From Leptospira dzoumogneensis (lineage in GTDB: Bacteria; Spirochaetota; Leptospiria; Leptospirales; Leptospiraceae): 64,000 bases of DNA. The stretch covers positions 62,001-126,000 of the forward strand of contig NZ_RQHS01000001.1 in the NCBI RefSeq assembly GCF_004770895.1, given 5' to 3'. The stretch's first letter is position 1; the number at the start of each line of letters is the position of its first letter. Positions 26,769 to 37,170 of the stretch are shown here, piece after piece. The notes below the pieces were generated by a model. It was not told the DNA's origin, did not search any database, and was given only the letters and a program-made list of their open reading frames with translations. The translations under genes were made by a program, and so were the position numbers.

Positions 26769-28283
26769 ATGAGGATTAAAGAAATTAAATCGTTGGTGCT
26801 AACGATTTGTTTTGTAGCAAGTTTCAATATAGACGCCCAAGATTTTATCCCTGAACCGGGTTGCGACAAGCCTCCAGCGCGCAAAAATATGCCGTTTCAT
26901 ATGGATTCTTCTAAACAGCTTTGTGCAAAAGACTTAGCCGTTAAACGGGAAGGTTGGTATCCTACCGGACTCCCTCTAATCAATTCAGATCCGCTTGAAG
27001 GTGTTGGTTTTGGTGTTCGTGCGTATGCTTATAATAACGGTTTAAAATCGGATCCGTTATTCGATTATACTCCGTATAGAGTGCGGTTTTTTGCTCAGTA
27101 TTTTAATACTAGTAAGAATGCTCAATACCATCAGCTCAGTTTGGATATGCCGTTTATTGCGAATACACAATGGCGTCTTCGTGCAGATGCATTCCTAACA
27201 ATTACACCTACCACACTCTACTTTGGAATAGGTGAAGGTTCCTTAAAAACTCTGAGTTATTTTGATAGAAACCAACCTGGCGGGGATTATAATAATAACG
27301 CAACTTTTGCTGACCAGAGCAGAAATTTTAGTTATTATAGACCGGGAGGTCCTCAAGATCCGGTTTCCTTCGGAGGTAATACCTATTACGGAGTTCCAAG
27401 CCAACCGGGTTTTGTTGTTACCAATAAGATGTACAACGGATATATCATAGAAACTCCTATGATCAATTTAAGTACGGAGAGATCTTTCTTCGGTGGAACG
27501 GTTCGTTTAGTTGCCGGGATAAAAGCTTCCGAAAATATTATCAGGACCTTTGACGGAAAAAAAGCACCGGGTTATGATCCGGTTCTAGGTATGGATTACG
27601 GAGCAAATGTGCCTAACGCTAAAACCCGTCTGACCGAAGATGCGGAAGCTGGAAAGATCTTAGGTTATCATGGTGGATACGTAAACGCGATCCGTCTCGC
27701 GTTAGTATATGATACTCGTGACTTCGAACCGGATCCGAATAGTGGTGTATTCTTAGAAGGAACCTTCGAGAAGAACAGCAAAACATTCGGTTCAGATTTC
27801 AATTTCCAGAAATACTTTGCTCAAGGAAAATTTTTCTGGAGTCCGTTTCCTAAAGTTTTCGAAAAACTCGTGATCGCTTCGCGTTTTGGTGCGGGACTAT
27901 CCGAGGGAGATGTTCCATTCTTCGAATACCGTAACATGTGGGGAACGGAAGGTCTGATCGGAGGACTCGGAGGTATTCGTACGATCCGCGGTTATAAACA
28001 AGATCGTTTCGTAGGAAGAATGATGGGCTGGGGTAATATCGAAGTGAGATGGAAATTCGGATCCTTACGTGTAGGTGATGAATACTTCGCATTCAACTTA
28101 GTTCCTTTCATGGACTTCGGACGAGTTTGGGACGACGAACATAAGGCTGGAACCAAGGATTATAAATATTCGCATGGTCTCGGACTTAGGATCGCTTGGA
28201 ATATGGCTACTATCATCATGATCGACTGGGCAAAATCCAGAGAAGATGAACAGCTATTCGTAAACTTCAGCCACGCGTTCTAA
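26769..28283 (+). CDS. Omp85-like (BamA/TamA-type barrel) outer-membrane protein, copy 2
   Basis: The 504-residue paralogue of the barrel at 24059 keeps the Cys-containing segment ([10 protein letters not shown] ... QLCAKDL), [15 protein letters not shown], the RGY-loop ([16 protein letters not shown]) and the FVNFSHAF end. Copies differ throughout the barrel but are nearly identical in DNA over the last about 200 nt. ATG 26769 is preferred over the GTG two codons earlier because GGAG lies 5 nt upstream. Like copy 1 it is followed after 10 nt by a DUF1566 gene. Confidence 0.82.
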   Translation: MRIKEIKSLVLTICFVASFNIDAQDFIPEPGCDKPPARKNMPFHMDSSKQLCAKDLAVKREGWYPTGLPLINSDPLEGVGFGVRAYAYNNGLKSDPLFDYTPYRVRFFAQYFNTSKNAQYHQLSLDMPFIANTQWRLRADAFLTITPTTLYFGIGEGSLKTLSYFDRNQPGGDYNNNATFADQSRNFSYYRPGGPQDPVSFGGNTYYGVPSQPGFVVTNKMYNGYIIETPMINLSTERSFFGGTVRLVAGIKASENIIRTFDGKKAPGYDPVLGMDYGANVPNAKTRLTEDAEAGKILGYHGGYVNAIRLALVYDTRDFEPDPNSGVFLEGTFEKNSKTFGSDFNFQKYFAQGKFFWSPFPKVFEKLVIASRFGAGLSEGDVPFFEYRNMWGTEGLIGGLGGIRTIRGYKQDRFVGRMMGWGNIEVRWKFGSLRVGDEYFAFNLVPFMDFGRVWDDEHKAGTKDYKYSHGLGLRIAWNMATIIMIDWAKSREDEQLFVNFSHAF

Positions 28284-28293
28284 GGAAAAAGAA

Positions 28294-28980
28294 ATGAGAA
28301 GAATATTAATAATAGTAAGATCCTTATTCACCTTATTCGCGTTTTGTATGTTCGCGATGGGTTGTGAAGAGAAACTGGATCATAGTCCTTATGGTTTTAG
28401 AGAAGAAGATGACAGCGATCTAATTGCAGGAGCACTTTTTTTCCAAAGTTTTACGACTAATCCAGATGGAACAACATCTGATTCTACAAGCGGTTTGATG
28501 TGGAAGACTTGCAGCCAAGGGCAAGTGTTTAGCGGCGATGCTACAAATTTCAGTTGTAGGGGAGCGAGTGGAACACTGGCGAATCCAAGTTCCTTCGGAG
28601 CCTCAGAATTACAATATTGTAGTGTGGATCTGAATTCTTGTAATACATTAGGAATACCTCAAACACTAACGAATGTGTCCCCGATAGGTATCCCGGGAAA
28701 TTCGGAAGCATATAATTCTTGTGCGAACGATAATACGGGTGGTTATAATGACTGGAGAGTTGCTAGTTTCTTAGAGTTAAAATATTTAAGTTCTAATAGC
28801 CGCAACTTCATGCTGTTAAAGTTTCCTGATACAATAGAGGCGTTCTATTGGAGTTCTACGGCGAATGAACAAGATGTGGCGGGTAAGACAGCTAGAGCGG
28901 TATCTTTTACCAGAGATAGATTTGGAGAAGATGAGGCTTTTAGCAAAACCAGCAGATATTTTATTCGCTGCGTAAGATAA
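28294..28980 (+). CDS. DUF1566 lipoprotein, copy 2
   Basis: This gene encodes a 228-residue lipoprotein identical to the one at 25593. I count eight nucleotide differences between the genes, all synonymous, while the flanking barrel genes have diverged at the protein level. Both copies therefore appear to be maintained by selection after a duplication or a recent gene-conversion event. Domain features are as for copy 1 (lipobox FAMGC, DUF1566 core, final YFIRCVR). Confidence 0.88.
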   Translation: MRRILIIVRSLFTLFAFCMFAMGCEEKLDHSPYGFREEDDSDLIAGALFFQSFTTNPDGTTSDSTSGLMWKTCSQGQVFSGDATNFSCRGASGTLANPSSFGASELQYCSVDLNSCNTLGIPQTLTNVSPIGIPGNSEAYNSCANDNTGGYNDWRVASFLELKYLSSNSRNFMLLKFPDTIEAFYWSSTANEQDVAGKTARAVSFTRDRFGEDEAFSKTSRYFIRCVR

Positions 28981-29142
28981 GACACAGGATTAAGAGACAC
29001 AGGGATATTTGGCACGCAGAGACGCTGAGCCGCAGAGGGTTTGGGTTCGCACGGAGTCTCAGAGATGTTGTTTTGTAGGAATTCCTACATTCGACATTTC
29101 TGTTTTATGAACCTCCGTGCCTTTGTGTCTCTGTGCGAAAAT
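28981..29142. repeat. second copy of the duplicated ACGCAGAG/palindrome tract
   Basis: The sequence repeats 26280-26441 at a constant offset of 2701 nt, including a palindrome copy at 29074-29089. The identity stops 2 nt before the stop codon of the convergent nadB gene, which marks the end of the duplicated unit. Confidence 0.8.
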
Positions 29143-29143
29143 A

Positions 29144-30760
29144 TTATAACGGAGCCTGAAGATCTCCATGGACCAGGTCATTGATCAGAATTGTATCATG
29201 TCTGGATGGGGATCTGTTCTCCGGATAATCCGTAGAATAATGAAGACCTCTACTTTCGTGTCTGGCAAGTGCAGAGCGAATGATCAATTCGGCCACCAGA
29301 ACCAAATTACGAAGTTCTAATAAAGGATTTGTGACTATTGTCCTATTATAATAGTCCCTGACCTCCGCATAGATCAGATCCATTCTTCTTTTTGCTCTTT
29401 CTAAACGTAGATTGGAGCGGACAATCCCCACATAATTGGACATCGTATTTTTGATCTCCGAAAGATCATGGGAGATCAATACCCATTCTTCCGTATTGAC
29501 TAGTCCTTCTTTATCCCAGGCAGGGATCTGTCCATGTTCAGGTAAGAAGTCCGGTGGATTTTTGCGGATCTCTTCTGCGATACGATTGGAGAATACTAAA
29601 CATTCCAATAAACTATTAGATGCAAGACGGTTACCGCCGTGGACCCCGGTGCAGGAAGCTTCTCCCGCTGCGAATAGATTTTCTATTCTAGTTTTTCCCC
29701 AAAGGTCAGTTGCAATTCCTCCGCACATGAAGTGGGCGGCAGGCACAACTGGGATCGGATCCGTAGTGATATCTATTCCTAATTCAAGACATTTTGCATA
29801 AATGGATGGGAAGGATCCTTTGATCTCTGCCGCAGGTTTATGTGAGATATCCAACCAAACATGTGGATCTCCCGACTTCTTCATTTCTGCGTCTATGGCT
29901 CTTGCGACTATATCTCTTGTGGCAAGATCAGCCATTGGATGGTATTTTTTCATGAACGGTTCACCGTCCATTCCAAGTAATACCGCGCCTTTTCCTCTAA
30001 CTGCTTCTGAAATTAAAAACGAATCTCCTTTTTCGTGGTAGAGGGAAGTAGGGTGGAATTGGTAAAATTCCATATTCCGGATCTCGGCGCCTGCACGATA
30101 TGCACAGGCAACACCGTCACCTGTTGCAATTTTAGGATTTGTAGTATGAGAATATACCTGTCCTGATCCACCGCTTGCTATAATCGTTTTTTTAGCAAGG
30201 ATAGGGATCACTTCTCCGGTTTGGTTGGAAAGAACATAGGCCCCGAAACAGATCAGACCCTTCTTTTTGAGATGGTGGGGAGTGATCAGATCTACCACAG
30301 TATGGTATTCTAATATTCTAATATTTGGGTTTTGTTTTACGATCTGAAGGAGGGTTTTTTCGATCTCGTGACCGGTCCTGTCGTGAGCATGGACGATACG
30401 ATTTGTTCCATGTCCGCCTTCTCTATGAAGATCGAATTCTCCCTCTGGATTTAAGTTGAATGGAACGCCGTATTCTAAGAGTTCTTTGACTAAAGGAGGA
30501 CCTTCTTTCACCAAAACCCGGACAGCTTCCGGATCGCATAGTCCTGCGCCTGATTCTAATGTATCTTTTACATGGTCCTCGAATTTGTCTCCCTCGGCAA
30601 AAACGGAGGCGATGCCGCCTTGTGCATAATTGGTGTTAGACTCGTAATCGGACTTTTTGGTCACGATCACAGTCTCACCTACATTAGAAAGTTTTAATGC
30701 TTGGAAAAGACCGGTAATACCGCTCCCAATGACTAGAAAATCGGTTTTAATTCTTGGCAT
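29144..30760 (-). CDS. nadB: L-aspartate oxidase
   Basis: NadB oxidises aspartate to iminoaspartate in NAD synthesis, with FAD as cofactor. The 538-residue protein has the N-terminal dinucleotide fold [15 protein letters not shown], the flavin motif [11 protein letters not shown], the catalytic-region [13 protein letters not shown] and a late [20 protein letters not shown]. The C-terminal helical domain includes the usual [10 protein letters not shown]. Length is normal for the family. The stop lies directly next to the duplicated repeat tract. Confidence 0.96.
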   Translation of the reverse strand: MPRIKTDFLVIGSGITGLFQALKLSNVGETVIVTKKSDYESNTNYAQGGIASVFAEGDKFEDHVKDTLESGAGLCDPEAVRVLVKEGPPLVKELLEYGVPFNLNPEGEFDLHREGGHGTNRIVHAHDRTGHEIEKTLLQIVKQNPNIRILEYHTVVDLITPHHLKKKGLICFGAYVLSNQTGEVIPILAKKTIIASGGSGQVYSHTTNPKIATGDGVACAYRAGAEIRNMEFYQFHPTSLYHEKGDSFLISEAVRGKGAVLLGMDGEPFMKKYHPMADLATRDIVARAIDAEMKKSGDPHVWLDISHKPAAEIKGSFPSIYAKCLELGIDITTDPIPVVPAAHFMCGGIATDLWGKTRIENLFAAGEASCTGVHGGNRLASNSLLECLVFSNRIAEEIRKNPPDFLPEHGQIPAWDKEGLVNTEEWVLISHDLSEIKNTMSNYVGIVRSNLRLERAKRRMDLIYAEVRDYYNRTIVTNPLLELRNLVLVAELIIRSALARHESRGLHYSTDYPENRSPSRHDTILINDLVHGDLQAPL

Positions 30761-30797
30761 TTGTACAAATTCGGCGGTATTACACCGCCGAGATCAG

Positions 30798-32618
30798 TTA
30801 CTTACGTTTTGTGCCGGTGTTTAGAAGAGCTTCTACGTAATCAATGGAACGGATCAACTGGAAGTCAGGTTTGATCGGATCGTTCTTATGTTCTTGTATG
30901 AACTTCTCCGCTTGACCGTTCGATTTTACCCAGCCTTCCAATTTTTTTACGTCGAAATGGCTTTTTTCCTCAGCAGAAGATGGTAACTCAGGAAGGTGAT
31001 TCCACATATTCTCTTCGCGGTAATGGAATGGGAAACTGCCGTCTTCTTCGGAAGAAACATCCACATCAGGTTTGACTCCGACTACTTGGATGGTGTTCCC
31101 GGAAGGAGCATAGTATCGTGACTGTGTAAGTTTGATATAATAAGCTCCGTTTCCTCTTAACTCTTGCAGCTTTTGAACGGTTGCTTTTCCGAAAGATCTC
31201 TCTCCCAGAATTAAGCCGCGGCCATGATGTTTGAGTGCAGAAGCTACGATCTCAGAAGCGGAAGCAGACTTAGCATTGATCAAAACTGCAACAGGCAGAT
31301 CAGTCAGATCTTTTTTACCGGCGTTTGAATCTTCAGGGCTTCTGTTCGGACTTTTTACGGAAACGATCAGTCCGTTCGTCACAAACATATCCGCAAGATC
31401 GATTGCCAGATCCAAATAACCTCCCGGGTTATTTCTAAGATCTAAAACCAATGCTTTTAGTTTGGTTCCTTTAGAAGTGGATTGTTTTTCTAATTCTTTA
31501 AAATGTTGAACGAATTCTTTATCAACGGAAGGATCTGATTTTACGAAACCGGTCAGTTTGATATATCCAATATAAGGATGATTATCTATCAACTTGCTTG
31601 TGATATTGCGGATCTCGATCGTATCTCGGATCACATCGATTGCCAAGGTTCCTGCCACTCCTTTTCTGCGGATGGTCAGAGTTACTTTGGATCCTTTTTT
31701 TCCTTTGATCCTTTCGACTACCTTGTCGAGTAACATTCCTTTTGTGGATTTTCCATCCACAGCAAGGATCACATCACCTGCGCGGACACCTGCGGTAACT
31801 GCAGGTCTTCCTTCCAACGGGTTTTCTACGATAACTTCTTTATTACCGCCGCCGCTTAAGATCGCGCCAATTCCTTCGAAACTTCCGTCTTCGATCTTTG
31901 CCATGGATTCTTCCCAGGCGGCTTTTAGGAAAACTTGGCTATGCGGATCTAAAGAAGAAAGATAACCGTTAGCCGCAGCTAGATATACATCCTTGATACT
32001 GAACGGTTCTTTTTCTTTAGGATCTTCTTCTCCAAACGGGTCTTTGAGTGGAGGAGTAGTGTAGTTTTGCAGATTTTTTTCGAGGTAAGCAAGAATTCTA
32101 TCAAAGTCTTTCTTGGAGAAGTTGGTCTGCTCCCATTTAGCGGTAAGCACTTTTTTGCGGACCTTCTCCCTTTCCACCAACTTGAGGACCTCGTCATTTG
32201 AAAGTTTAGGTTTGTTAGACTCTTCTTTTAGTTTTCTGTCTCGGATCTTCTCTACTTCTTTATAGTCCGGATCGAATAGAACGAATTTGTCCTCAGTAGA
32301 AAGTTTGAAAGATTTGCCCGGGAAAATATCATCCGATTCTTCGTATTTTTCTCGGTCGGTAAAATAACTTTCCGGATAGAGATAGAGGCCATGAGGCAAA
32401 GATAAAAGTGCAAAAACCGCTGCATCCTTATAGGCGCGGTTTTTATCTATATTTTTATCTATATAGTTTCCCTCAACAGTCTTGACTACGCTGTCAAAAT
32501 CTTTGAGAGTGAAATCTGCCGTGGTCTTGGAATTTCCGGAAGAAGGTTGGCAGAAGAAGATGCTCGTACATAAGATAACTGAGAGAAAGGATAAGGAGAA
32601 GGATCTCAAGCTTTTCAA
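30798..32618 (-). CDS. S41-family C-terminal processing protease lipoprotein
   Basis: The 606-residue protein has a signal peptide with lipobox IFFC (Cys23), then an N-terminal helical region, a PDZ domain (about residues 245-330; [19 protein letters not shown]) and an S41 catalytic domain. [16 protein letters not shown] holds the catalytic serine and [11 protein letters not shown] the catalytic lysine. Such proteases trim or degrade periplasmic proteins with specific C-termini. The domain order is the usual Prc/CtpA one; lipidation places it on a membrane facing the periplasm. It lies 37 nt from nadB on the same strand. Confidence 0.93.
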   Translation of the reverse strand: MKSLRSFSLSFLSVILCTSIFFCQPSSGNSKTTADFTLKDFDSVVKTVEGNYIDKNIDKNRAYKDAAVFALLSLPHGLYLYPESYFTDREKYEESDDIFPGKSFKLSTEDKFVLFDPDYKEVEKIRDRKLKEESNKPKLSNDEVLKLVEREKVRKKVLTAKWEQTNFSKKDFDRILAYLEKNLQNYTTPPLKDPFGEEDPKEKEPFSIKDVYLAAANGYLSSLDPHSQVFLKAAWEESMAKIEDGSFEGIGAILSGGGNKEVIVENPLEGRPAVTAGVRAGDVILAVDGKSTKGMLLDKVVERIKGKKGSKVTLTIRRKGVAGTLAIDVIRDTIEIRNITSKLIDNHPYIGYIKLTGFVKSDPSVDKEFVQHFKELEKQSTSKGTKLKALVLDLRNNPGGYLDLAIDLADMFVTNGLIVSVKSPNRSPEDSNAGKKDLTDLPVAVLINAKSASASEIVASALKHHGRGLILGERSFGKATVQKLQELRGNGAYYIKLTQSRYYAPSGNTIQVVGVKPDVDVSSEEDGSFPFHYREENMWNHLPELPSSAEEKSHFDVKKLEGWVKSNGQAEKFIQEHKNDPIKPDFQLIRSIDYVEALLNTGTKRK

Positions 32619-32715
32619 ATCGGGTCCTCTTTTTGCAAGGTTGATTTTCGATCATTTTCCACCCGGAACAAGCATTGTCAATCTATTCCCCCGAAATCTC
32701 TTATTCTATGGAGCT

Positions 32716-33630
32716 TTGGAAAAGTTCTGTATTCTTCCTTTTTTCTGCTTTGTGGGAACTTTTTACTGCACTTCTGTTTCCGTCCCGGGCGGGGGAAGGT
32801 TCGGGTCGGAACTCATACAAGAACAGGCAATCCTAGATTTTTACGGAACGGAAGAAGAAAGAAAATCTTCTTTAGATTTATTAAAATCTTCCTGCAGATC
32901 CTTGAGAAAAGACAGGGGACTCGCTTGTTATAATTTGTCTATTTTATACGATTCTCTGGGAGAAAATCAGTCTGCTTGGGAATATGCAGTCAGAGCAAAA
33001 AACTCGGACCCAAACGATCCACTTTACCAGGAACTTGCATTCACTTCTTCTTTAAAATTGGGCTCTGAAAAGCCCACACTCGCAGACCAGGAGGAAGTTT
33101 TATATAAAACGGCAATTTCCGCATGCAAAAAAGGGAATATTGCAGAAGCTTCCGAATCCGTTTCTAAACTCATAGAGATCCAATCCATTTCCAAAGAATC
33201 CTTAACCAAGGGGGTATTTGCAGAATGTGGACTGGACAAGGAATTGGTCTCAAAAGCAAAACCGAATAATTTCAAACCTTCTTCCGAATATTATAAATTT
33301 CTGGAGAAGAACCATCCTTATAAAAAGGTCTGGGATCTGAGCGGTGAATTCGGCAGGGCCCCTAAGGATCAGGTTTCCGGAAATAAGGCCACCCAATCCT
33401 GGAAAGAACTCAAAAAAGCGGTCTCTACGAAGGATCAGGTTTCCGCCAAAAAACATCTTCTCAGTTTTAAATCCAGCTTGGAAGAATTAGCCAAAACAAA
33501 TTCAGAAGCATCTCTACTTTCCGCAAATTTAAAAAAAGCAGCCTTTTTATTACTCTCAGAAGATTCGAATTATTCTTCTTTTAAGGAACTGGCAAAGGAA
33601 CTCTCCGAGGGAGAGACGCAGAGAAAATAG
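32716..33630 (+). CDS. TPR-like lipoprotein
   Basis: A frame open from 32482 overlaps the divergent protease gene, so the true start must be later. The TTG at 32716 begins EKFCILPFFCFVGTFYCTSV, a signal peptide with a lipobox-like GTFYC, and is preferred, although the ribosome binding site is poor. The mature part has TPR-like helices (ACYNLSILYDSLGENQSAW, EYAVRAKNSDPNDPLYQEL). Function is unknown. The last codons (GETQRK) lie inside an ACGCAGAG-type repeat. Confidence 0.55.
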   Translation: MEKFCILPFFCFVGTFYCTSVSVPGGGRFGSELIQEQAILDFYGTEEERKSSLDLLKSSCRSLRKDRGLACYNLSILYDSLGENQSAWEYAVRAKNSDPNDPLYQELAFTSSLKLGSEKPTLADQEEVLYKTAISACKKGNIAEASESVSKLIEIQSISKESLTKGVFAECGLDKELVSKAKPNNFKPSSEYYKFLEKNHPYKKVWDLSGEFGRAPKDQVSGNKATQSWKELKKAVSTKDQVSAKKHLLSFKSSLEELAKTNSEASLLSANLKKAAFLLLSEDSNYSSFKELAKELSEGETQRK

Positions 33631-33840
33631 AGTCGCTGAGAATTTCTCACGCAGAGGCGCGGAGCCGCAGAGGGTTTGGGTTCGCCAGAGGCCACGGAGA
33701 ACACAGAGTTAAATTGGCACTGTAGGAACTCCAACATCCGGATTCTCTCTCCGTGATCTCAGTGTGCTCCGTGCGAAAAAAAACTCCGCGTCTTTGCGGC
33801 TCTGCGTGCCAATCCCTTTCAGCGTCTCTTCTACCTCTGC
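33612..33840. repeat. ACGCAGAG-type repeat cluster between convergent genes
   Basis: This stretch contains GAGACGCAGAGA, CACGCAGAGGCGCGGAG, CCGCAGAGGGTTTGGGTTCG, a palindrome copy TGTAGGAACTCCAACA at 33721-33736, and inverted copies (CTCCGCGTCTTTGCGGCTC, CTCTGCGTGCC twice). The right and left ends run into the coding sequence of pdxJ and of the TPR lipoprotein gene, so repeat sequence supplies their last codons. Confidence 0.78.
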
Positions 33841-34586
33841 GTGCCAGTCGCTTTCAGATATTCCTTCACTGCGGCTCCTAAACCGATTTCGAGAGCATAA
33901 GACATGAGTCTGTGGCCTATGGAAACTTCTTCCAGGCCCGGAAGTTGGGAGAATAACGGAAGATTGAAATGGTCCAGGTCGTGGCCCGCATTAATCCCGA
34001 TCTTTTGGGATTGTAGGAACTCCGCCGCTTTTTGGAAAGATCCGAAAATAGATTTACCTTCTTCCGGAGATTGATCGAAAGCGTGGGCGTAAGGACCGGT
34101 GTAAAATTCCACACGGTCTGTGCCCGTATCTTTTACTAGTTTAAGATTTTCTAAATCCGTTTCCATAAAGATAGAAACCCGAATTCCTGCATTTTGGATC
34201 TTCCGGATATACGTTTTTAGCTCGGAGGAGTCCTTCTTCAGATCGAAACCATGGTCCGAGGTGATCTCACCCGGAGTAACCGGGACTAACGTTGCCTGGT
34301 CCGGTTTTGCTTCCAGAACAAGATCTAGAAATCGGGGAGAAGGTTCTCCCTCCATATTATATTCTATCTTCTTCTTTTTATTCTGATTGTATAGCGTGAG
34401 GAACTCCCTCAGGTCGAATACGTCCTTCTTTTTTATATGTCTTTCGTCTTCTCTGGGATGGACTGTAATTCCATGAGCGCCTGCTTCCAGGATCAGCTTG
34501 GATAGATAGATCAGGTCCGGATGATTTCCGCCTCTGGAGTTTCTCAGAGTTGCAATTTTGTTTACATTTACGCTCAGATGGACCAT
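33831..34586 (-). CDS. pdxJ: pyridoxine 5'-phosphate synthase
   Basis: PdxJ condenses deoxyxylulose 5-phosphate with aminoacetone phosphate to form pyridoxine phosphate. The 251-residue TIM-barrel protein has the family blocks: [80 protein letters not shown] and [18 protein letters not shown] precedes the ATG. The C-terminus is ATGTQR, with the last codons and TAG encoded by repeat sequence (GGCACGCAGAGG then TAG), which looks like an extension over the usual end. Confidence 0.95.
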   Translation of the reverse strand: MVHLSVNVNKIATLRNSRGGNHPDLIYLSKLILEAGAHGITVHPREDERHIKKKDVFDLREFLTLYNQNKKKKIEYNMEGEPSPRFLDLVLEAKPDQATLVPVTPGEITSDHGFDLKKDSSELKTYIRKIQNAGIRVSIFMETDLENLKLVKDTGTDRVEFYTGPYAHAFDQSPEEGKSIFGSFQKAAEFLQSQKIGINAGHDLDHFNLPLFSQLPGLEEVSIGHRLMSYALEIGLGAAVKEYLKATGTQR

Positions 34587-34699
34587 AAACCTCTTATTCC
34601 GAATCCAATTCTTAGAAAATACAAATTAGCGGAAACTAGATTTCTGGCTGCTTTTTCTGCTTGAATCGGAATAAGTGTCTTCCAGCATGGTCAATTCCG

Positions 34700-35134
34700 A
34701 TGGCAACAGCTAAGAAAACGGCTAAGAAAAAAGCTGCACCGAAGTCTAAACCTCCGGTGAAAAAAAGCGCCCCTAAGAAAAAAACTCCTCCGGCAAAAAA
34801 GAAGGAAGTTGCTAGCGCAAGCAAGCCTGCAGGGACTAAAAAGTCTTCTGCATCCAAATCTTCCCTCAATCCTCTGGGTAAAAAGTTCACCTGTCATACT
34901 TGTGGAACTAAGTTCTACGATCTAAACAAAGAAGTAAAAATCTGCCCTAAATGCGGAGCCGATCAGAGTAAACGTCCTCCTTCCAAATCCAGGTCTCGTG
35001 TGGCCAGAGTGGAAGAAGAAGAGTTTCCAGAAGAAAACTTAGACTACGATTCCGAAGTAGGTTTCGAAGAAGAAGAAGGTATTGTGGAAGAACCTCTTGA
35101 AGAGGAAGAAGACGAGGAAGAGGAGGAGGAATAA
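34700..35134 (+). CDS. FYDLN-type zinc-ribbon protein with basic head and acidic tail
   Basis: The 144-residue product has three parts. Residues 1-53 are Lys/Ala/Pro-rich ([26 protein letters not shown]), like histone H1 tails. Then comes a zinc ribbon, [20 protein letters not shown] followed by PKCGAD, matching the FYDLN-acid family (TIGR02300-like). The C-terminal third is almost entirely Glu/Asp. A nucleic-acid or ribosome-associated role is plausible but not shown. ATG 34700 is chosen as the first ATG before the basic region; no good ribosome binding site is seen. The stop TAA shares its last A with the proposed miaA start. Confidence 0.78.
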   Translation: MATAKKTAKKKAAPKSKPPVKKSAPKKKTPPAKKKEVASASKPAGTKKSSASKSSLNPLGKKFTCHTCGTKFYDLNKEVKICPKCGADQSKRPPSKSRSRVARVEEEEFPEENLDYDSEVGFEEEEGIVEEPLEEEEDEEEEEE

Positions 35135-36036
35135 TTCCCCCTTTCCATTCCATTCTAATTATCACCGCTCCCACCGGGGCCGGAAAAACGGCTCTGGTGA
35201 GAGAATTAGATCCTTCCCGTTTTGAAATTATTTCCTTCGATTCCAGACAGATCTATAAAGAGTTAAGTATCGGGACTGCAGCCCCTAGTACCGAAGACTG
35301 CGAAAAAATCCCCCACCATCTGGTTTCATTTCTTTCTCCTTCTCAGTCCATAGACGCAGCAAAATTTGTGACAATGGCAGAAGAAGCGCTGGATGATATA
35401 CTTTCCAGAGGCAAAATCCCAGTTTTAACAGCTGGAACAGGGTTTTATTTAAATGCTTTTTTGTACGGAATGTTTCCCGTTCCGAAAATCAGCGAAGAAA
35501 TAAAAGCTAAAGTAGAATCCTTGAGTATGGAAGAAAGGATCCAAGAACTCCAAATATTGGACCCGAAAGCTCTCCAAAAAATCTTTCCAAACGATAATTA
35601 CAGATACGGAAGAGCCCTCGAAGTAAATTGGATGGGAACTCTTTGGTCCGAACTAAAAGTGGAAGAGGGGAGCGGTGCCCTAATTTCCAAAAATTTGAAT
35701 ATACTTGGGGCATTCTTCTTAGATCTGGATCGAAAAGAATTGTATGAAAGGATCGATTCCAGGGCCAGAAAAATGATAGAATCCGGAATGGCTGAAGAAG
35801 CAAAAAGGGTCTCGGATAAATACGGGGAAGATTGTCCCGGTCTTCAGTCCTTAGGTTATAATTTCGCGCTTGAAAATATTAAAGGAACGTCCAATCTTGA
35901 GACATTCTTTGGGAATTTAAGCCAGTCCCATAGGAATTACGCCAAACGTCAGATTACTTGGTTCCGAAAGCAAAAGATATTGGAACCGATCCATCCGAAA
36001 GAAGCGTATAAAAAGATAAAAAATATAAACGGATAA
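35134..36036 (+). CDS. miaA: tRNA dimethylallyltransferase, apparent ATT start
   Basis: MiaA adds a dimethylallyl group to A37 of tRNAs reading UNN codons. The essential P-loop, [17 protein letters not shown], lies upstream of the first in-frame ATG/GTG/TTG codon (GTG 35197). Between the in-frame stop at 35098 and that GTG there is no ATG, GTG or TTG. ATT at 35134, 7 nt after AGGAGG, gives a 300-residue protein starting at normal distance before the P-loop; ATA 35131 is an alternative. Further motifs are [31 protein letters not shown] and a C-terminal [14 protein letters not shown]. hfq follows after 6 nt, the common order. Confidence 0.88.
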   Translation: MPPFHSILIITAPTGAGKTALVRELDPSRFEIISFDSRQIYKELSIGTAAPSTEDCEKIPHHLVSFLSPSQSIDAAKFVTMAEEALDDILSRGKIPVLTAGTGFYLNAFLYGMFPVPKISEEIKAKVESLSMEERIQELQILDPKALQKIFPNDNYRYGRALEVNWMGTLWSELKVEEGSGALISKNLNILGAFFLDLDRKELYERIDSRARKMIESGMAEEAKRVSDKYGEDCPGLQSLGYNFALENIKGTSNLETFFGNLSQSHRNYAKRQITWFRKQKILEPIHPKEAYKKIKNING

Positions 36037-36042
36037 AAATCT

Positions 36043-36294
36043 ATGTCTGCTAAAAATAATATACAGGACCAACTGCTCAATACGGCTAGAAAAGAAAAAC
36101 TAGAATTGACCATCTATCTTCTAAACGGAGTTCCTCTAAAAGGGAAAGTGGTAAGTTTTGATAATTTTACTATAGTCCTTGAGCAGGAGAATAAGCAGAG
36201 TTTGGTGTACAAACACGCGATCTCCACGATCATTCCTTCTAAAGTAATCAAACTTTATACAGAAGAAGCAGCAAAAGAAGCTCCTTCCGCCTAA
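36043..36294 (+). CDS. hfq: RNA chaperone Hfq
   Basis: Hfq is a hexameric Sm-like protein that binds sRNAs and mRNAs. The 83-residue protein has Sm1 ([20 protein letters not shown] with FDNFTIVLE) and the bacterial Sm2 signature [10 protein letters not shown]. The C-terminal tail is short ([10 protein letters not shown]), as in many non-enteric Hfqs. It sits directly after miaA and ends immediately before an SPFH-like gene, so it belongs to a compact operon. Confidence 0.95.
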   Translation: MSAKNNIQDQLLNTARKEKLELTIYLLNGVPLKGKVVSFDNFTIVLEQENKQSLVYKHAISTIIPSKVIKLYTEEAAKEAPSA

Positions 36295-37170
36295 ATGTTC
36301 CGAAAGATAGGCCGGGCACTTTTCATTCTATTTATATTAGCGGGGATCCTACTGGTATCCTATCCGCTTTTTTTTATAAAAGAAGGAGAGGCCCTGCTTG
36401 TCTGGGAACAAGATTCCAAGTTAGTTTCCTTTGTTCGCGGCCCGGGCTTTGCCTATGAACCTGCTGTAATTCAGTTCTGGGACAAGTCTGTTCGTAAAGA
36501 ATCCTTACACTCGCTGGCTTTAGAGTTAGAGATCCATCACGATCTTTCTTCCGGATTATTTTCGGAAAAATCGGAAGAAGGTAAGATCAGAGCGAAATTG
36601 GATCTATCCTTTCATCTAGAAGGAGAAGGATCCAAAAAGTTTTTTCTCTCCGGAGGAAAGACGGACCAAGGAAGAGCAAAATATCTCTCTAATATATTCC
36701 AGTCCAAACTTAGGGCCGGGATAGAAGATGAGAAAAATATCAACTTAAACAAAGATTCTATCTCCGCCTTTTTAAGGAACGATATCGTTCGAATTCTTTC
36801 GAATGAGGTTCCTTGGCTTAAGATAGAATCGGTTCGTATCATCAGTCTGGATATTCCTGACCCGATACTCATCGCGAATATATTCCGTAATCCTAACTAT
36901 ATTTTGGCTAAAAAGTTAGAAAGAATAGAAGCCTTAAAAAAGGCGGAATCTTACTCTATACAAGAAGAAGCAAAACTTGCAGTATCCAAAAAGAAATGGG
37001 AACAATATAAGGATTTTCTAAAGAAGAATCCGGATATGAAAGAGTTCCTGCTTTATGATAATATCGGGGAGAATGTGGATGTACTACTTCTTCCTTCCGA
37101 TACGGTTTTTGGAGATCCTAAATCTTTGAGTAAGAAAAAGTCCGCCCCCAAACCCAAAGAGGTGGAATAA
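36295..37170 (+). CDS. SPFH/HflC-like membrane protein
   Basis: The 291-residue protein has one N-terminal membrane segment (LFILFILAGILLVSYPLFFI) followed by a region resembling SPFH/prohibitin domains: EGEALLVWEQDSKLVSFVRG, GPGFAYEPAVIQFWDKSV, IRAKLDLSFHLEG, and YLSNIFQSKLRAGIEDEK. A charged coiled-coil-prone C-terminal part follows. In many bacteria miaA-hfq is followed by hflX-hflK-hflC, and this protein occupies that place. It could serve as a membrane scaffold. The start abuts the hfq stop with no gap. Confidence 0.55.
   Translation: MFRKIGRALFILFILAGILLVSYPLFFIKEGEALLVWEQDSKLVSFVRGPGFAYEPAVIQFWDKSVRKESLHSLALELEIHHDLSSGLFSEKSEEGKIRAKLDLSFHLEGEGSKKFFLSGGKTDQGRAKYLSNIFQSKLRAGIEDEKNINLNKDSISAFLRNDIVRILSNEVPWLKIESVRIISLDIPDPILIANIFRNPNYILAKKLERIEALKKAESYSIQEEAKLAVSKKKWEQYKDFLKKNPDMKEFLLYDNIGENVDVLLLPSDTVFGDPKSLSKKKSAPKPKEVE

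Noticed and set aside
32482..32715. N-terminal extension of the TPR lipoprotein
   Set aside because: It overlaps the start of the divergent protease gene by 137 nt and shows no protein features; the lipobox signal begins later.
34636..34890. Minus-strand open frame over the Lys-rich region
   Set aside because: It is the complement of the Lys/Ala/Pro codons and encodes only a Phe/Leu/Gly-rich shadow.
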